Source: JBFLXR01 sp040757065
Lineage (GTDB): Bacteria; Pseudomonadota; Gammaproteobacteria; Burkholderiales; Gallionellaceae
DNA: 64,000 nucleotides
Reading direction: 5' to 3'
Assembly: GCA_040757065.1 (NCBI GenBank)
Contig: JBFLXR010000002.1
Coordinates: 62,001 to 126,000, forward strand
How positions within the stretch are numbered: the stretch's first letter is position 1; each line of letters begins with the position of its first letter. This document shows, piece by piece, positions 17,046-25,911 of this stretch. Position numbers and translations under genes: made by a program. The notes below the pieces were generated by a model, which saw nothing but the letters and a program-made list of their open reading frames with translations, searched no databases and was not told where the DNA came from.

Positions 17046-17227
17046 TTCGCTTCCTCCTTTTGGGTTCCCGGGGCACTTGTCTTGCCCGGCTGCTGCAACT
17101 GCCAAACTTCGTCGATAATCTTGTCTGCCGCCTTTTCCGCTGCTGCTGCGGGGAAATAAATATTGATCGTGACGCAAGCACTTAACGCCATGCCCGCAAC
17201 CGGGATTGCCAACCACGCTTTATTCAT
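17042..17227 (-). CDS. ynbE: YnbE family lipoprotein
   Basis: 61 residues. Lipoprotein signal with lipobox LSAC (MNKAWLAIPVAGMALSAC), then VTINIYFPAAAAEKAADKIIDEVW, the family signature, split here around PAAAAEK. It begins 25 bp after ydbH ends. YnbE is an outer-membrane lipoprotein that multimerises and partners YdbH. Confidence 0.92.
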   Translation of the reverse strand: MNKAWLAIPVAGMALSACVTINIYFPAAAAEKAADKIIDEVWQLQQPGKTSAPGTQKEEAK

Positions 17228-17252
17228 CGCTCGCTCCTTCACTTTTCACGGC

Positions 17253-19208
17253 CTATCGGATCACCGGATGCGCATTGTCCTGCATCACCCGTTTCACCCG
17301 AGCCAGCAACTCGCTCCAGCCGACGGCGCGATTGTAGCCCATCACGCTGATCGCCGGAATGCCGCCGCCTTTGACGATCACATAACCAGCGCCGTTCGGC
17401 TCGACGCCATCCATCAGGCAAACATCGTTACGTAACGCGCAGCTTAACCCGATCCGATCATAACCGAAGTTTTCAAACATACGCAGATAACCGCGCTGCA
17501 ACGCCGCAGCAGCCCCCGCCCCGCCCAACGATGAAATGTTCTGCACGGCTTTTTGACTGATTTTGCGCGGATAAGTACCGGGACTGCTGGCGATATGCGC
17601 ATTAAACGCCGCCGGCTGCCAATTAGCCAACTCCAGCCCCTGCACGCCCACATCCACGCGCCCCTGCATGTTGCCGAAAGAAAAGGTACGCGTCAGCAAA
17701 TCGAGATCGAGATTGCGCATATCCACATTCGCCGCCAGACGAGGTGCCGGCCCGAACGGATCGTCCAGCGCAAGCCGGCTGACCACCGCCGTACCGTCGA
17801 ACACCCGGAACAGCAACGCGCCATCCATCCCCAAACGACCGTCGTCGTAACGTACCTGCGGAATCACGCCGGACAGCGTACCGTGCATGGACGTCCAACC
17901 CAGCGCACGGCTCAGCCTTTCCATGGAAACCGGCGTCAACCCGCCGGCAAATTGCCAGTGCCACCGCCCCTGTTCGCGGTGCAAATGAAAATCGCGCAAA
18001 CTCAGCTGCCCATCCAGCACCGGCAAATTCGCCTGCGGCAGTGTGAATTCCAGCCCATTCATGCGCAGCGCAAACTGTGCAGCCCCGAGTTCGACGCCCC
18101 ACAATGCGCCGCCGGAGAAAGCGACTTGCGCCACCTCCGTTCCGTCGGATCGCCACGGGATGTCGGCATGCACGCCGTGCAGTGCAAACCGTCCCAGACC
18201 GTCGCGCAATCCGGCTTCGCGCAAAACGACATGCAAGCGTTGCGTCGCCCCGGCACGGTAATCCCAGTCGAAATCCGCCTCTCCCTCGACCTCGCTCGCC
18301 GCCAGCATCCCCTCACCGAACAAAGGACGCGCATATTCAGCGAACAAGCGCTTCAGCGCCACGCGCTGCCCCCGCAAGCGCACGCGCTCCACCGCCGGCT
18401 GACCGGCCTGCCACTCCGCCTCGCCGGCAATACGCCCGACACCCGCGATGTCCGCGGTTATTTGCGCAATCCGCAAATGCTTGCCGTCCCACGTTCCTGC
18501 CGCTTCCAGTCGCTGCCCACCCTGCAAATACCATGGCTGCCAGAACATTTCACCGGCTTGCCAATCCAACGTCCCCCGCCATTGCAATCGGTCGCCGACA
18601 CGTTGTGCATGCAGCGCAACAGTCCCCGCAAGATGCTCGGCAGCATGCAAACCTTCGGCATCGGCAAAACCGCCTGCCGCCAGCCGCAAATTGGCATCGC
18701 CCTGCAGCACACCGTGCGCATCGCCATGCAAACGGATGCGGCCATCCAGCTTGCCTTGAGTCGGTTTCGGCAGCGTCTCCGGCAACCATGCTGCCAGCCG
18801 CGCCCACTGGGCCGCCTGCAAATCGGCCTCGACCTGCCAATTCGCCCCTTCCCGATCCGCAGTTACGCGCCAGCGTTCGCCGTCCGCCCCTTCCAGCACC
18901 AGCGCCATTTTGCCGCGCCCCCAATCCGCCTGCAAATCGAAAACTGCTGTCGGCGCAGCCGCGAAACGGCCTTGTGCGCAATGCAAGCTGCCCGAAGTCA
19001 GCCGGAGCTTGCCGCAATCGAAGCGCACATTGCGCCACCGGCGACCCGCCAGCATCAACTCCGCGGTCTCCAGCCGCGCCGCATCGCCCGGCAACCAATG
19101 CAGCACCACGCCATGTGCAGCGAGGCCCGGCGCATTGAGATCGCCGATCTGCAACGACCATTGCGCCGCCGACACCCCCAGCGCGACTAACCCTACAATG
19201 CGTTTCAT
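17253..19208 (-). CDS. ydbH: YdbH family AsmA-like bridge protein
   Basis: 651 residues from ATG 19208 (MKRIVGLVALGVSAAQ); an ATG at 19217 is an alternative and both have weak RBS. One N-terminal anchor is followed by a long periplasmic beta-groove rich in Leu/Gly/Ala repeats, ending in the conserved YdbH C-terminal part (ISSLGGAGAAAALQRGYLRM, CALRNDVCLMDGVEPNGAGY). In E. coli YdbH, TamB and YhdP carry phospholipid to the outer membrane. The ynbE-ydbL tail here is the same gene order, which supports the function. Confidence 0.88.
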   Translation of the reverse strand: MKRIVGLVALGVSAAQWSLQIGDLNAPGLAAHGVVLHWLPGDAARLETAELMLAGRRWRNVRFDCGKLRLTSGSLHCAQGRFAAAPTAVFDLQADWGRGKMALVLEGADGERWRVTADREGANWQVEADLQAAQWARLAAWLPETLPKPTQGKLDGRIRLHGDAHGVLQGDANLRLAAGGFADAEGLHAAEHLAGTVALHAQRVGDRLQWRGTLDWQAGEMFWQPWYLQGGQRLEAAGTWDGKHLRIAQITADIAGVGRIAGEAEWQAGQPAVERVRLRGQRVALKRLFAEYARPLFGEGMLAASEVEGEADFDWDYRAGATQRLHVVLREAGLRDGLGRFALHGVHADIPWRSDGTEVAQVAFSGGALWGVELGAAQFALRMNGLEFTLPQANLPVLDGQLSLRDFHLHREQGRWHWQFAGGLTPVSMERLSRALGWTSMHGTLSGVIPQVRYDDGRLGMDGALLFRVFDGTAVVSRLALDDPFGPAPRLAANVDMRNLDLDLLTRTFSFGNMQGRVDVGVQGLELANWQPAAFNAHIASSPGTYPRKISQKAVQNISSLGGAGAAAALQRGYLRMFENFGYDRIGLSCALRNDVCLMDGVEPNGAGYVIVKGGGIPAISVMGYNRAVGWSELLARVKRVMQDNAHPVIR

Positions 19209-19246
19209 ATCCGGCATCTTAATCAAACCCCTGCTACACTGCACGC

Positions 19247-19672
19247 ATGCGTGCCGGTATATTGTTCCTGTTATTACTGCTCCACTCTAGCGCCTTCGCC
19301 GCGCAAGTCGCATTGCAACTTGCCGGACATAGGCTGCGGGCGGAAATCGCCGACACCCCCGCGCTACGCGAACAAGGCCTGATGGGACGTACCGCCCTGT
19401 GCGGCGAGTGCGGCATGCTGTTTATTTTTCCATCTGCCGCCCCGCACGCCTTCTGGATGAAAAACACTCCCTTACCGCTGGACATTGCTTTCATCGACCC
19501 GGATGGCGTCATTACCGATATTCAGTCCATGCAACCGTACAGCCTGGAGGTACATGCCCCCGGCAAACGCGTGCTTTATGCTTTGGAAATGCCGCAAGGC
19601 TGGTTCGCCGCCCGCAAGATTCGCCCCGGCATGCGCATCGAAACGCTCGCCCGGTTTCACGCACTGCATTAA
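19247..19672 (+). CDS. DUF192 family exported protein
   Basis: 141 residues. Signal peptide (1-19), then the DUF192 motifs LREQGLMGRTALCGECGMLF, split near C47-C50, FWMKNTPLPLDIAFID and LEMPQGWFAARKIRPG. Family function is unknown. Divergent from ydbH with only 38 bp between the starts, so the promoters overlap. Confidence 0.88.
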   Translation: MRAGILFLLLLLHSSAFAAQVALQLAGHRLRAEIADTPALREQGLMGRTALCGECGMLFIFPSAAPHAFWMKNTPLPLDIAFIDPDGVITDIQSMQPYSLEVHAPGKRVLYALEMPQGWFAARKIRPGMRIETLARFHALH

Positions 19673-19718
19673 CTACTTCACAGCCCCGTGTTTTTTAGTT
19701 AGGATGCTGGGTGACTAG

Positions 19719-19735
19719 GCGCAGGTTACCTGCGC
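19719..19735. repeat. Perfect 8-bp inverted repeat upstream of trxA
   Basis: GCGCAGGT-T-ACCTGCGC. There is no T tract after it, so it is not a classical terminator. It lies about 55 bp upstream of the trxA start codon and could be an operator. Confidence 0.4.
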
Positions 19736-19788
19736 GCCAACCAACAATGCGATTGCCAATCCGAAAAAACTAAAGCGAGATTAAGAAC

Positions 19789-20115
19789 ATGAGCGAACAT
19801 ATCCGTTACGTGACTGACGACACCTTTACCGCCGAAGTGTTGCAGGCTCCCCTGCCCGTCCTGGTGGACTACTGGGCTGAATGGTGCGGTCCGTGCCGCA
19901 TGATCGCCCCGATTCTGGACGAAATCGCCAAAGAATACGCCGGCCGTCTGTCCATCGCAAAGCTGAACGTGGACGAAAACCAGCAAACCCCGCAAAAATA
20001 CGGGATTCGCGGCATTCCGACCCTGATGCTGTTCAAGAACGGCAACATCGAAGCCACCAAAGTAGGGGCGCTGTCCAAATCGCAACTTACTGCATTTATT
20101 GACAGCCACATCTGA
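19789..20115 (+). CDS. trxA: Thioredoxin TrxA
   Basis: 108 residues, the usual size. Active site WCGPC (W32, C33, C36), buried Asp in VLVDYWAEW, and the cis-Pro loop GIRGIPTLMLF. Cytoplasmic disulfide reductase. Directly followed by rho, an order found in E. coli and many proteobacteria. Confidence 0.97.
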   Translation: MSEHIRYVTDDTFTAEVLQAPLPVLVDYWAEWCGPCRMIAPILDEIAKEYAGRLSIAKLNVDENQQTPQKYGIRGIPTLMLFKNGNIEATKVGALSKSQLTAFIDSHI

Positions 20116-20127
20116 ACCGTTTAACCT

Positions 20128-20201
20128 CGCGCCTGTTGCATGATGTTCCGCGCTGAAAAATAACGATGTAACGTTACGCGGCAACAAACCCGACAGGCGC
20201 G
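20128..20201 (+). promoter_or_regulatory. Structured leader before rho
   Basis: Between trxA and rho, CGCGCCTGT (20128-20136) and ACAGGCGCG (20193-20201) are perfectly complementary and enclose a smaller pairing (GTTGC/GCAAC) and the palindrome GTAACGTTAC. This would fold the 160-nt leader. rho is autoregulated by attenuation in E. coli, so a role in this is plausible but not shown. Confidence 0.4.
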
Positions 20202-20277
20202 TGTAGCTCCCGCCAGATTCGCAAACACTCCTAGCTGTTCCAATCAACCTAATATCCGTTCAACGTCACCGCACGCT

Positions 20278-21534
20278 ATGCATTTATCCGACCTTAAGAC
20301 CAAACACGTTACCGAGCTCGTGGAAATGGCCGTCGCCAACCAGATCGACAACGCCAACCGCATGCGCAAACAAGACCTGATCTTCGCGCTGCTGAAGAGC
20401 CAGGCCAAAAAAGGCGAAAGCATTTACGGCGAAGGCACGCTGGAAATTCTGCCGGACGGTTTCGGCTTCCTGCGTTCGCCCGACACCTCGTATCTGGCCG
20501 GCCCGGACGACATTTACGTCAGCCCCAGCCAGATCCGCCGCTTCAACCTGCACACCGGCGATTCGATCGAAGGGGAGATCCGCACGCCGAAGGAAGGCGA
20601 GCGTTACGTGGCACTGGTCAAGGTTGACCGCGTGAACAGCGAACCGCCGGAAAACGCCAAGAACAAAATTCTGTTCGAAAACCTGACGCCGCTGTTCCCG
20701 ACCGAACAATTGCGTCTGGAGCGCGACATTCGCGCCGAAGAAAACATCACCGGCCGCATCATCGACATCATCGCGCCGATCGGCAAGGGACAGCGCGGCT
20801 TGCTGGTCGCCCCGCCAAAATCCGGCAAAACCGTGATGCTGCAACACATTGCGCATTCGATCGCCTCGAACAACCCCGACGCACATTTGATCGTGCTGTT
20901 GATCGACGAACGCCCCGAAGAAGTGACCGAAATGCAGCGTTCGGTGCGCGGCGAAGTGGTTTCCTCCACCTTTGACGAACCCGCCACCCGTCACGTGCAA
21001 GTGGCCGAGATGGTACTGGAAAAAGCCAAACGCCTGGTCGAGCACAAAAAAGACGTCGTCATTCTGCTCGACTCGATTACCCGTCTGGCCCGCGCCTACA
21101 ACACTGTGGTGCCGTCCTCCGGCAAGGTACTGACCGGTGGTGTCGACGCCAACGCCCTGCAACGCCCGAAGCGCTTCTTCGGCGCCGCCCGCAATATCGA
21201 AGAAGGCGGCTCGCTGACCATCATCGCCACGGCGCTGGTCGATACAGGCTCCCGCATGGACGACGTGATTTACGAAGAATTCAAGGGTACCGGCAATATG
21301 GAAATCCATCTGGATCGCCGTATGGCCGAAAAACGCACCTACCCTGCCATTAACGTCAACCGCTCCGGCACCCGCAAGGAAGAACTACTTATCAAGCCCG
21401 ATTTGCTGCAGCGCATCTGGGTGCTGCGCAAGTTGCTCTACCCGATGGATGAGCTGGAAGCAATGGAGTTCTTGCTCGACAAGATCAAGGCGACCAAAAA
21501 CAATGCCGACTTCTTCGACGCCATGCGCCGCTAA
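20278..21534 (+). CDS. rho: Transcription termination factor Rho
   Basis: 418 residues. N-terminal helix bundle and cold-shock RNA-binding domain (about 1-125; GTLEILPDGFGFLR), Walker A APPKSGKT (178-186), Walker B VILLDSITRLARAYN and the Q/R-loops (GGVDANALQRPKRFFGAARN). Full length with no insertion. Confidence 0.97.
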   Translation: MHLSDLKTKHVTELVEMAVANQIDNANRMRKQDLIFALLKSQAKKGESIYGEGTLEILPDGFGFLRSPDTSYLAGPDDIYVSPSQIRRFNLHTGDSIEGEIRTPKEGERYVALVKVDRVNSEPPENAKNKILFENLTPLFPTEQLRLERDIRAEENITGRIIDIIAPIGKGQRGLLVAPPKSGKTVMLQHIAHSIASNNPDAHLIVLLIDERPEEVTEMQRSVRGEVVSSTFDEPATRHVQVAEMVLEKAKRLVEHKKDVVILLDSITRLARAYNTVVPSSGKVLTGGVDANALQRPKRFFGAARNIEEGGSLTIIATALVDTGSRMDDVIYEEFKGTGNMEIHLDRRMAEKRTYPAINVNRSGTRKEELLIKPDLLQRIWVLRKLLYPMDELEAMEFLLDKIKATKNNADFFDAMRR

Positions 21535-21568
21535 GAAAGCCCCCGGCAAACGCCTAGGCATTCCCCCT

Positions 21569-21593
21569 AAAAACCCGCTCCGGCGGGTTTTTT
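21569..21593 (+). terminator. Terminator after rho
   Basis: AAAAACCCGC-TCCG-GCGGGTTTTT hairpin with a T run, 35 bp after the stop. Confidence 0.9.
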
Positions 21594-21686
21594 ACTAAAT
21601 AACCGTCAACGTCCGCATCAACCGGCGCGTTAATCCAGCTGACACAAGCAGTGTCACCCAATTTACAACTTCAACAGGAGTTAAAA

Positions 21687-21899
21687 ATGAAAGTTATGTC
21701 CGCACTGATCGCCGCTATTTTTGCTGCTGCTTCTTTCTCCGCTGTAGCTGCTGAAGCCGCTGCCCCGGCTGCCGCACCGGCCGCATCCGCTCCTGCCGCC
21801 GACGCACCGGCTGCCAAGCCCGCGAAAAAACACGCAAAGAAGCACAAGAAAGCTAAGAAGGAAGCCGCTCCGGCAGCGGATGCCGCACCCGCTAAGTAA
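21687..21899 (+). CDS. Small Ala/Lys-rich exported protein
   Basis: 70 residues from ATG 21687 with a good RBS (CAGGAG). Signal peptide (MKVMSALIAAIFAAASFSAVAA) followed by Ala/Pro repeats and a basic stretch (KPAKKHAKKHKKAKK), ending in more Ala/Pro. No known domain; similar low-complexity exported proteins occur in other betaproteobacteria. It has its own terminator. Basic Lys/His repeats could bind nucleic acid, cell wall or metal (guess). Confidence 0.72.
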   Translation: MKVMSALIAAIFAAASFSAVAAEAAAPAAAPAASAPAADAPAAKPAKKHAKKHKKAKKEAAPAADAAPAK

Positions 21900-21919
21900 T
21901 TCAAACTTCAGCGAGACGC

Positions 21920-21947
21920 AAAAGGCAGGGGCAACCCTGCCTTTTTT
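21920..21947 (+). terminator. Terminator of the Ala/Lys-rich protein gene
   Basis: AAAGGCAGGG-GCAA-CCCTGCCTTT hairpin followed by T-rich sequence. Confidence 0.9.
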
Positions 21948-21984
21948 ATTTTAAAATTGCGTCTTTGAAAACCCGGTCGATCTC

Positions 21985-22431
21985 ATGGTCTGGAAACCCA
22001 ATGTCACTGTCGCCGCCGTTCTGGAGCAAGACGGCAAATTTTTGCTGGTGGAGGAGCACACGAGTCAGGGTGTGTTATTCAACCAACCCGCCGGGCATCT
22101 GGAACCGAACGAATCGCTGGTTCAAGGTGTGGTGCGCGAAGTGCTGGAAGAGTCTGCTTACGACTTCGAACCGCAGCACCTGATCGGCGTCTATCGCTGG
22201 CATTCGCCCGCCTCGGATGTCACCTATCTGCGTTTCGCCTTCGCCGGCAAGATCACGGCCCACCATCCTGAACGCCCGCTGGACAGCGGCATTATCCGTG
22301 CGGTCTGGCTTACTCCGGACGAAATCCGCGCCTCATGCGACCGCCACCGCAGCCCGCTCATCCTGCGCTGCGTAGAAGATTATCTCGCGGGCAAACGCTA
22401 CCCGCTCGATCTGCTGGTTCATTATGACTAA
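21985..22431 (+). CDS. nudJ: NudJ-like Nudix hydrolase
   Basis: 148 residues. Nudix box from about residue 37: GHLEPNES then REVLEESAY; the usual Gly near the end of the box is Ala here. The C-terminal GIIRAVWLTPDEI and DYLAGKRYPLDLL match the NudJ group, phosphatases of thiamine pyrophosphate precursors and nucleotides. It overlaps mnmA by 8 bp, the same neighbourhood as E. coli nudJ-mnmA. Confidence 0.85.
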   Translation: MVWKPNVTVAAVLEQDGKFLLVEEHTSQGVLFNQPAGHLEPNESLVQGVVREVLEESAYDFEPQHLIGVYRWHSPASDVTYLRFAFAGKITAHHPERPLDSGIIRAVWLTPDEIRASCDRHRSPLILRCVEDYLAGKRYPLDLLVHYD

Positions 22432-23497
22432 ACGCGTCGTCGTCGGCATGTCAGGCGGAGTAGACTCCTCCGTTACCGCCCTGCTACTCAAGCAGCAGGG
22501 CTATGAAGTCATCGGCCTGTTCATGAAAAACTGGGAGGACGATGACGACAGCGAATACTGCTCCTCGCGGCAGGATTTAATCGATGCAGTATCGGTTGCC
22601 GACACGATCGACATCCCGATCGAAGCTGTCAATTTCGCCAAGGAATACAAAGAGCGCGTCTTCAGTTATTTTCTGCGCGAATACCAAGCCGGACGCACGC
22701 CCAACCCGGACATTCTGTGCAATTCGGAAATCAAGTTCAAAGCCTTTCTCGATCACGCGGTCAGCTTAGGCGCGGACGCCATCGCCACCGGCCATTACGC
22801 GCAGGTACGCGAAGTGGACGGCAAGTTTCAGCTACTTAAAGCGCAGGATGCCAGCAAGGATCAAAGCTATTTCCTGCATCGCCTGAATCAGGCGCAACTC
22901 TCTAAGGCAATGTTTCCGCTTGGTCAGATGCAGAAATCGGAAGTGCGCGAAATTGCCTACCGCCACGGCCTGTCCAACCATGCCAAGCGCGACAGCACGG
23001 GCATCTGCTTTATCGGCGAGCGCCCGTTCCGCGAATTTCTGAATCGCTACCTGCCTACCCAACCGGGGGAGATGCGCACACCGGAAGGCAAAATCGTCGG
23101 ACAGCACATGGGCCTGTCGTTCTACACCATCGGCCAGCGCCAAGGCTTGGGTATCGGCGGCGACAAATCCGGCTCGGGCGAGCCGTGGTTCGTCGCCGGC
23201 AAGGATATGGCGAGTAACCGCCTGATCGTAGTGCAAGGACACGACCACCCTGCCTTATTGAATCCAGACTTGGATGCCATCGATATGCACTGGATTGCCG
23301 CAGAAGCACCGGATATTACGCGCGGATACGCCGCCAAAACCCGCTACCGGCAGCAAGATGCCGCCTGTCGCATTACCGCACTGGACGTCGAGCGCATTCA
23401 TTTCCGTTTTGACCAAGCCCAGTGGGCCGTTACGCCGGGACAATCCGTAGTGGTCTACGACGGCGAAATCTGTCTGGGCGGCGGCATTATTACCTGA
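22424..23497 (+). CDS. mnmA: tRNA-specific 2-thiouridylase MnmA
   Basis: 357 residues. PP-loop GMSGGVDSSV (8-17), catalytic cysteines C99 (NPDILCN) and C195 (STGICFIGERPFREF), and the C-terminal beta-barrel with YTIGQRQGLGIGG. It adds sulfur to U34 of tRNA for Lys, Glu and Gln, using a persulfide relay. Confidence 0.97.
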   Translation: MTKRVVVGMSGGVDSSVTALLLKQQGYEVIGLFMKNWEDDDDSEYCSSRQDLIDAVSVADTIDIPIEAVNFAKEYKERVFSYFLREYQAGRTPNPDILCNSEIKFKAFLDHAVSLGADAIATGHYAQVREVDGKFQLLKAQDASKDQSYFLHRLNQAQLSKAMFPLGQMQKSEVREIAYRHGLSNHAKRDSTGICFIGERPFREFLNRYLPTQPGEMRTPEGKIVGQHMGLSFYTIGQRQGLGIGGDKSGSGEPWFVAGKDMASNRLIVVQGHDHPALLNPDLDAIDMHWIAAEAPDITRGYAAKTRYRQQDAACRITALDVERIHFRFDQAQWAVTPGQSVVVYDGEICLGGGIIT

Positions 23498-23563
23498 GCA
23501 CAAGCGAGAATCCGCCGGCACAGGTAAAATAGCCCCTTTCGCAACTTTGTATTTGTAACGACC

Positions 23564-24934
23564 ATGACTCTCTCCGCACTGACCGCTCTCTCGCCCCTCG
23601 ACGGGCGCTACCACGGCAAAGTCGACCCGCTGCGCCGCCATTTCAGTGAATTCGGCCTGATCCGCTACCGCGTACTAATCGAAATCGAGTGGCTCAAAGC
23701 ACTCAGCGCGGAAGCCGGCATTGCCGAAATCGCCCCGTTCTCGACGGAAACCGTCGCGCGCCTCGATCAGTTGTCCACCGATTTCTCCGAGGCCGACGCG
23801 GAAGCGATCAAAACCATTGAAAAGCGTACGAACCACGACGTAAAAGCAGTGGAATACTGGCTGCGCGAAAAACTGGGCGCACATCCGGAAACCGCAGGGG
23901 TACTTGAGTTTATTCACTTCGCCTGTACCTCCGAAGATATCAACAACCTCAGCCACGCGCTGATGCTGAAAGCCGGACGCGCAGAAGTGATTCTGCCTGC
24001 GCTGGACGCCGTCATCGCCAAGCTACGGGACCTCGCGCTGCAACTGGCCGAACTGCCGATGCTGTGCCGCACCCACGGCCAAACCGCAACGCCCAGCACG
24101 CTGGGCAAGGAAATGGCAAACGTGGTGTACCGTCTGCAACGAGCGCGCGAACGCCTCGCCGGCGTCGAGATTCTGGGCAAGATCAACGGTGCGGTCGGCA
24201 ACTACAATGCTCACCTCTCCGCCTATCCGACCGTAGACTGGGAAGGCTTCGCCCGCCGCTTCGTCGAAGCGCGCGGCCTAACCTTCAACCCCTACACCAT
24301 TCAGATTGAGCCGCACGACTACATGGCGGAGTTATACGATGCCTGCGCACGCATCAATACCATTCTGATCGACCTCGACCGCGACGTCTGGGGCTACATC
24401 TCCCTTGGCTACTTCAAGCAGAAAGTAGTTGCGGGAGAAGTAGGCTCCTCGACCATGCCGCACAAGGTCAACCCGATCGACTTCGAAAACTCGGAAGGCA
24501 ATCTAGGACTGGCCAATGCACTGCTGCGCCACTTGTCGGAAAAATTGCCGGTTTCCCGCTGGCAGCGCGATCTGACCGACTCCACAGTACTGCGCAACAT
24601 GGGCGTGGCGCTCGGTTATGCGCTACTCGGCTACGAATCCTGCCTGAAGGGGCTGAACAAGCTGGAAGCCAATCCGCAACGTCTGGCAGACGACCTCGAC
24701 CATAGCTGGGAAGTGCTGGCGGAGCCGATCCAGACCGTGATGCGTCGCTACAACATCGAAAACGCTTACGACAAGCTGAAAGAACTTACCCGCGGCAAGG
24801 GCGGCATCAACCGCGACAGCCTGCACGCCTTCATCGCCACGCTCGACATTCCGGCGGCGGAAAAAGAACGTTTGCAAGCGCTCAGCCCGCAGACCTACAT
24901 CGGCAAAGCCGTCGAACTGGCGAAGCAAATTTAA
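23564..24934 (+). CDS. purB: Adenylosuccinate lyase
   Basis: 456 residues, E. coli-type length. N-terminal LSPLDGRYHGKV, TSEDINNLSHALM, catalytic loop signature GSSTMPHKVNPIDFENSEGN (about 293), and ending GKAVELAKQI. Catalyses two steps of purine synthesis (AMP and the AICAR branch). Confidence 0.97.
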   Translation: MTLSALTALSPLDGRYHGKVDPLRRHFSEFGLIRYRVLIEIEWLKALSAEAGIAEIAPFSTETVARLDQLSTDFSEADAEAIKTIEKRTNHDVKAVEYWLREKLGAHPETAGVLEFIHFACTSEDINNLSHALMLKAGRAEVILPALDAVIAKLRDLALQLAELPMLCRTHGQTATPSTLGKEMANVVYRLQRARERLAGVEILGKINGAVGNYNAHLSAYPTVDWEGFARRFVEARGLTFNPYTIQIEPHDYMAELYDACARINTILIDLDRDVWGYISLGYFKQKVVAGEVGSSTMPHKVNPIDFENSEGNLGLANALLRHLSEKLPVSRWQRDLTDSTVLRNMGVALGYALLGYESCLKGLNKLEANPQRLADDLDHSWEVLAEPIQTVMRRYNIENAYDKLKELTRGKGGINRDSLHAFIATLDIPAAEKERLQALSPQTYIGKAVELAKQI

Positions 24935-24954
24935 CTTCTCCGTTAGACTCCGCC

Positions 24955-24986
24955 AAGGGACGGCAATGCCGTCCCTTTTGCTTTTT
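24955..24986 (+). terminator. Terminator after purB
   Basis: AAGGGACGGC-AAT-GCCGTCCCTT stem (24955-24977) followed by TTGCTTTTT. Confidence 0.88.
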
Positions 24987-25097
24987 ATCGCGCACGATAC
25001 ATCGCCGTACAATCCCGTTCAGCCGGATACATTTTGATAAGCGACGCCTTCGTTTGCTCTGCTACATTGCTCCGACTCGTAACAGGACGCAGCAACG

Positions 25098-25430
25098 ATG
25101 TCGGCACACAGCAAACCCTTTCATCCATTCGTAAAAGCATGTTTGGGATTCCCCGCTGAAATACCGGACGACGATTGCATTGCAACACTGCGTGCGCATC
25201 CGCGCCATCAGAACAAGCCCTGTCTGGAGTTACGCTTTTGCCCCTATGAGGCACTGGTCGCCCCGCCCCGGCTCGCATGGTGCGAAAGCGGAAAACTCCC
25301 CTCGCAGAACACCGCACCGCCCGCCCCCTCGGCGGAACAAGCCTGTTTCGAACTAACGCACCGTGCAGCCGGAAAAACGCGACAATTATTCGAACTGCTC
25401 GGCAATAGCACCAATGAAAAAGCCCCTTGA
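25098..25430 (+). CDS. Hypothetical protein, 110 residues
   Basis: An open frame with AGGA about 12 bases before the ATG and codon use like its neighbours. It has five cysteines (including KACLGF, NKPCLELRFCPYE, EQACFEL), a Pro/Ala-rich segment near 85-95, no signal peptide and no domain I know. Its stop codon lies in the loop of the terminator shared with panD. It could be a genuine orphan or a chance frame; the opposite strand also has an open frame (24985-25317) with no better credentials. Confidence 0.4.
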   Translation: MSAHSKPFHPFVKACLGFPAEIPDDDCIATLRAHPRHQNKPCLELRFCPYEALVAPPRLAWCESGKLPSQNTAPPAPSAEQACFELTHRAAGKTRQLFELLGNSTNEKAP

Positions 25431-25438
25431 AGGGGCTT
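25413..25438 (-). terminator. Terminator after panD
   Basis: AAGCCCCT-TGA-AGGGGCTT (25420-25438), followed on the minus strand by TTTTTCATT. The symmetrical A/T runs are weak on the plus side. Confidence 0.85.
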
Positions 25439-25459
25439 GTACGGTTATTGGCTCAGCAG

Positions 25460-25840
25460 TCAGGCTGCCTGCACCGGGATGCGGTCGCGCCGGTCGACGA
25501 TGTTATTTTGCGTATCCACATACACCAGTTTCGGGTGAAATTTTTGCAGCTCTAGTTCGTTGTAAACGGAATAAGCGGCGATAATGAGAATATCGCCGGG
25601 ATTGGCCTTATGCGCAGCCGCGCCGTTAACCGAAATGGTACGTGAGCCGCGCTCGGCGCGAATGGCGTAAGTCGTGAAGCGCTCGCCGTTGGTCACGTTG
25701 TAGATGTCGATTTGCTGGTATTCGCGGATATCCGCAGCATCCAGCAAATCTTCGTCGATGGCGCACGAGCCCTCGTAATGCAGCTCCGAATGCGTCACGC
25801 GCACGCGGTGCAGCTTGGATTGGAGCATGGTACGTTGCAT
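25460..25840 (-). CDS. panD: Aspartate 1-decarboxylase PanD
   Basis: 126 residues. MQRTMLQSKLHRVRVTHSEL begins as in the family, and the self-cleavage site Gly24-Ser25 (HYEGSCAID) is intact; Ser25 becomes the pyruvoyl cofactor. Later motifs IYNVTNGERFTTYAI and NGAAAHKANPGDI fit. It makes beta-alanine for pantothenate. Separate from panB-panC in this genome but only about 1 kb away. Confidence 0.97.
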   Translation of the reverse strand: MQRTMLQSKLHRVRVTHSELHYEGSCAIDEDLLDAADIREYQQIDIYNVTNGERFTTYAIRAERGSRTISVNGAAAHKANPGDILIIAAYSVYNELELQKFHPKLVYVDTQNNIVDRRDRIPVQAA

Positions 25841-25911
25841 GAGGCCAAGTCTCAGAAAAACGGGACGCGCATTATATAAGCAATTGATCCCGATTCAAAC
25901 CCGCGCACGAC

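Noticed and set aside
17553..19190. A 545-residue open frame on the plus strand
   Set aside because: It is antisense to ydbH, has Arg/Gln/His-rich low-complexity sequence typical of a high-GC shadow frame, and shows no domain or RBS.
20284..21309. A 341-residue open frame on the minus strand
   Set aside because: Antisense to rho, a certain gene; composition of a shadow frame.
24985..25317. A 110-residue frame on the minus strand opposite the hypothetical gene at 25098
   Set aside because: It runs through the purB terminator region and has no RBS or domain; the plus-strand frame is slightly better supported, though still uncertain.
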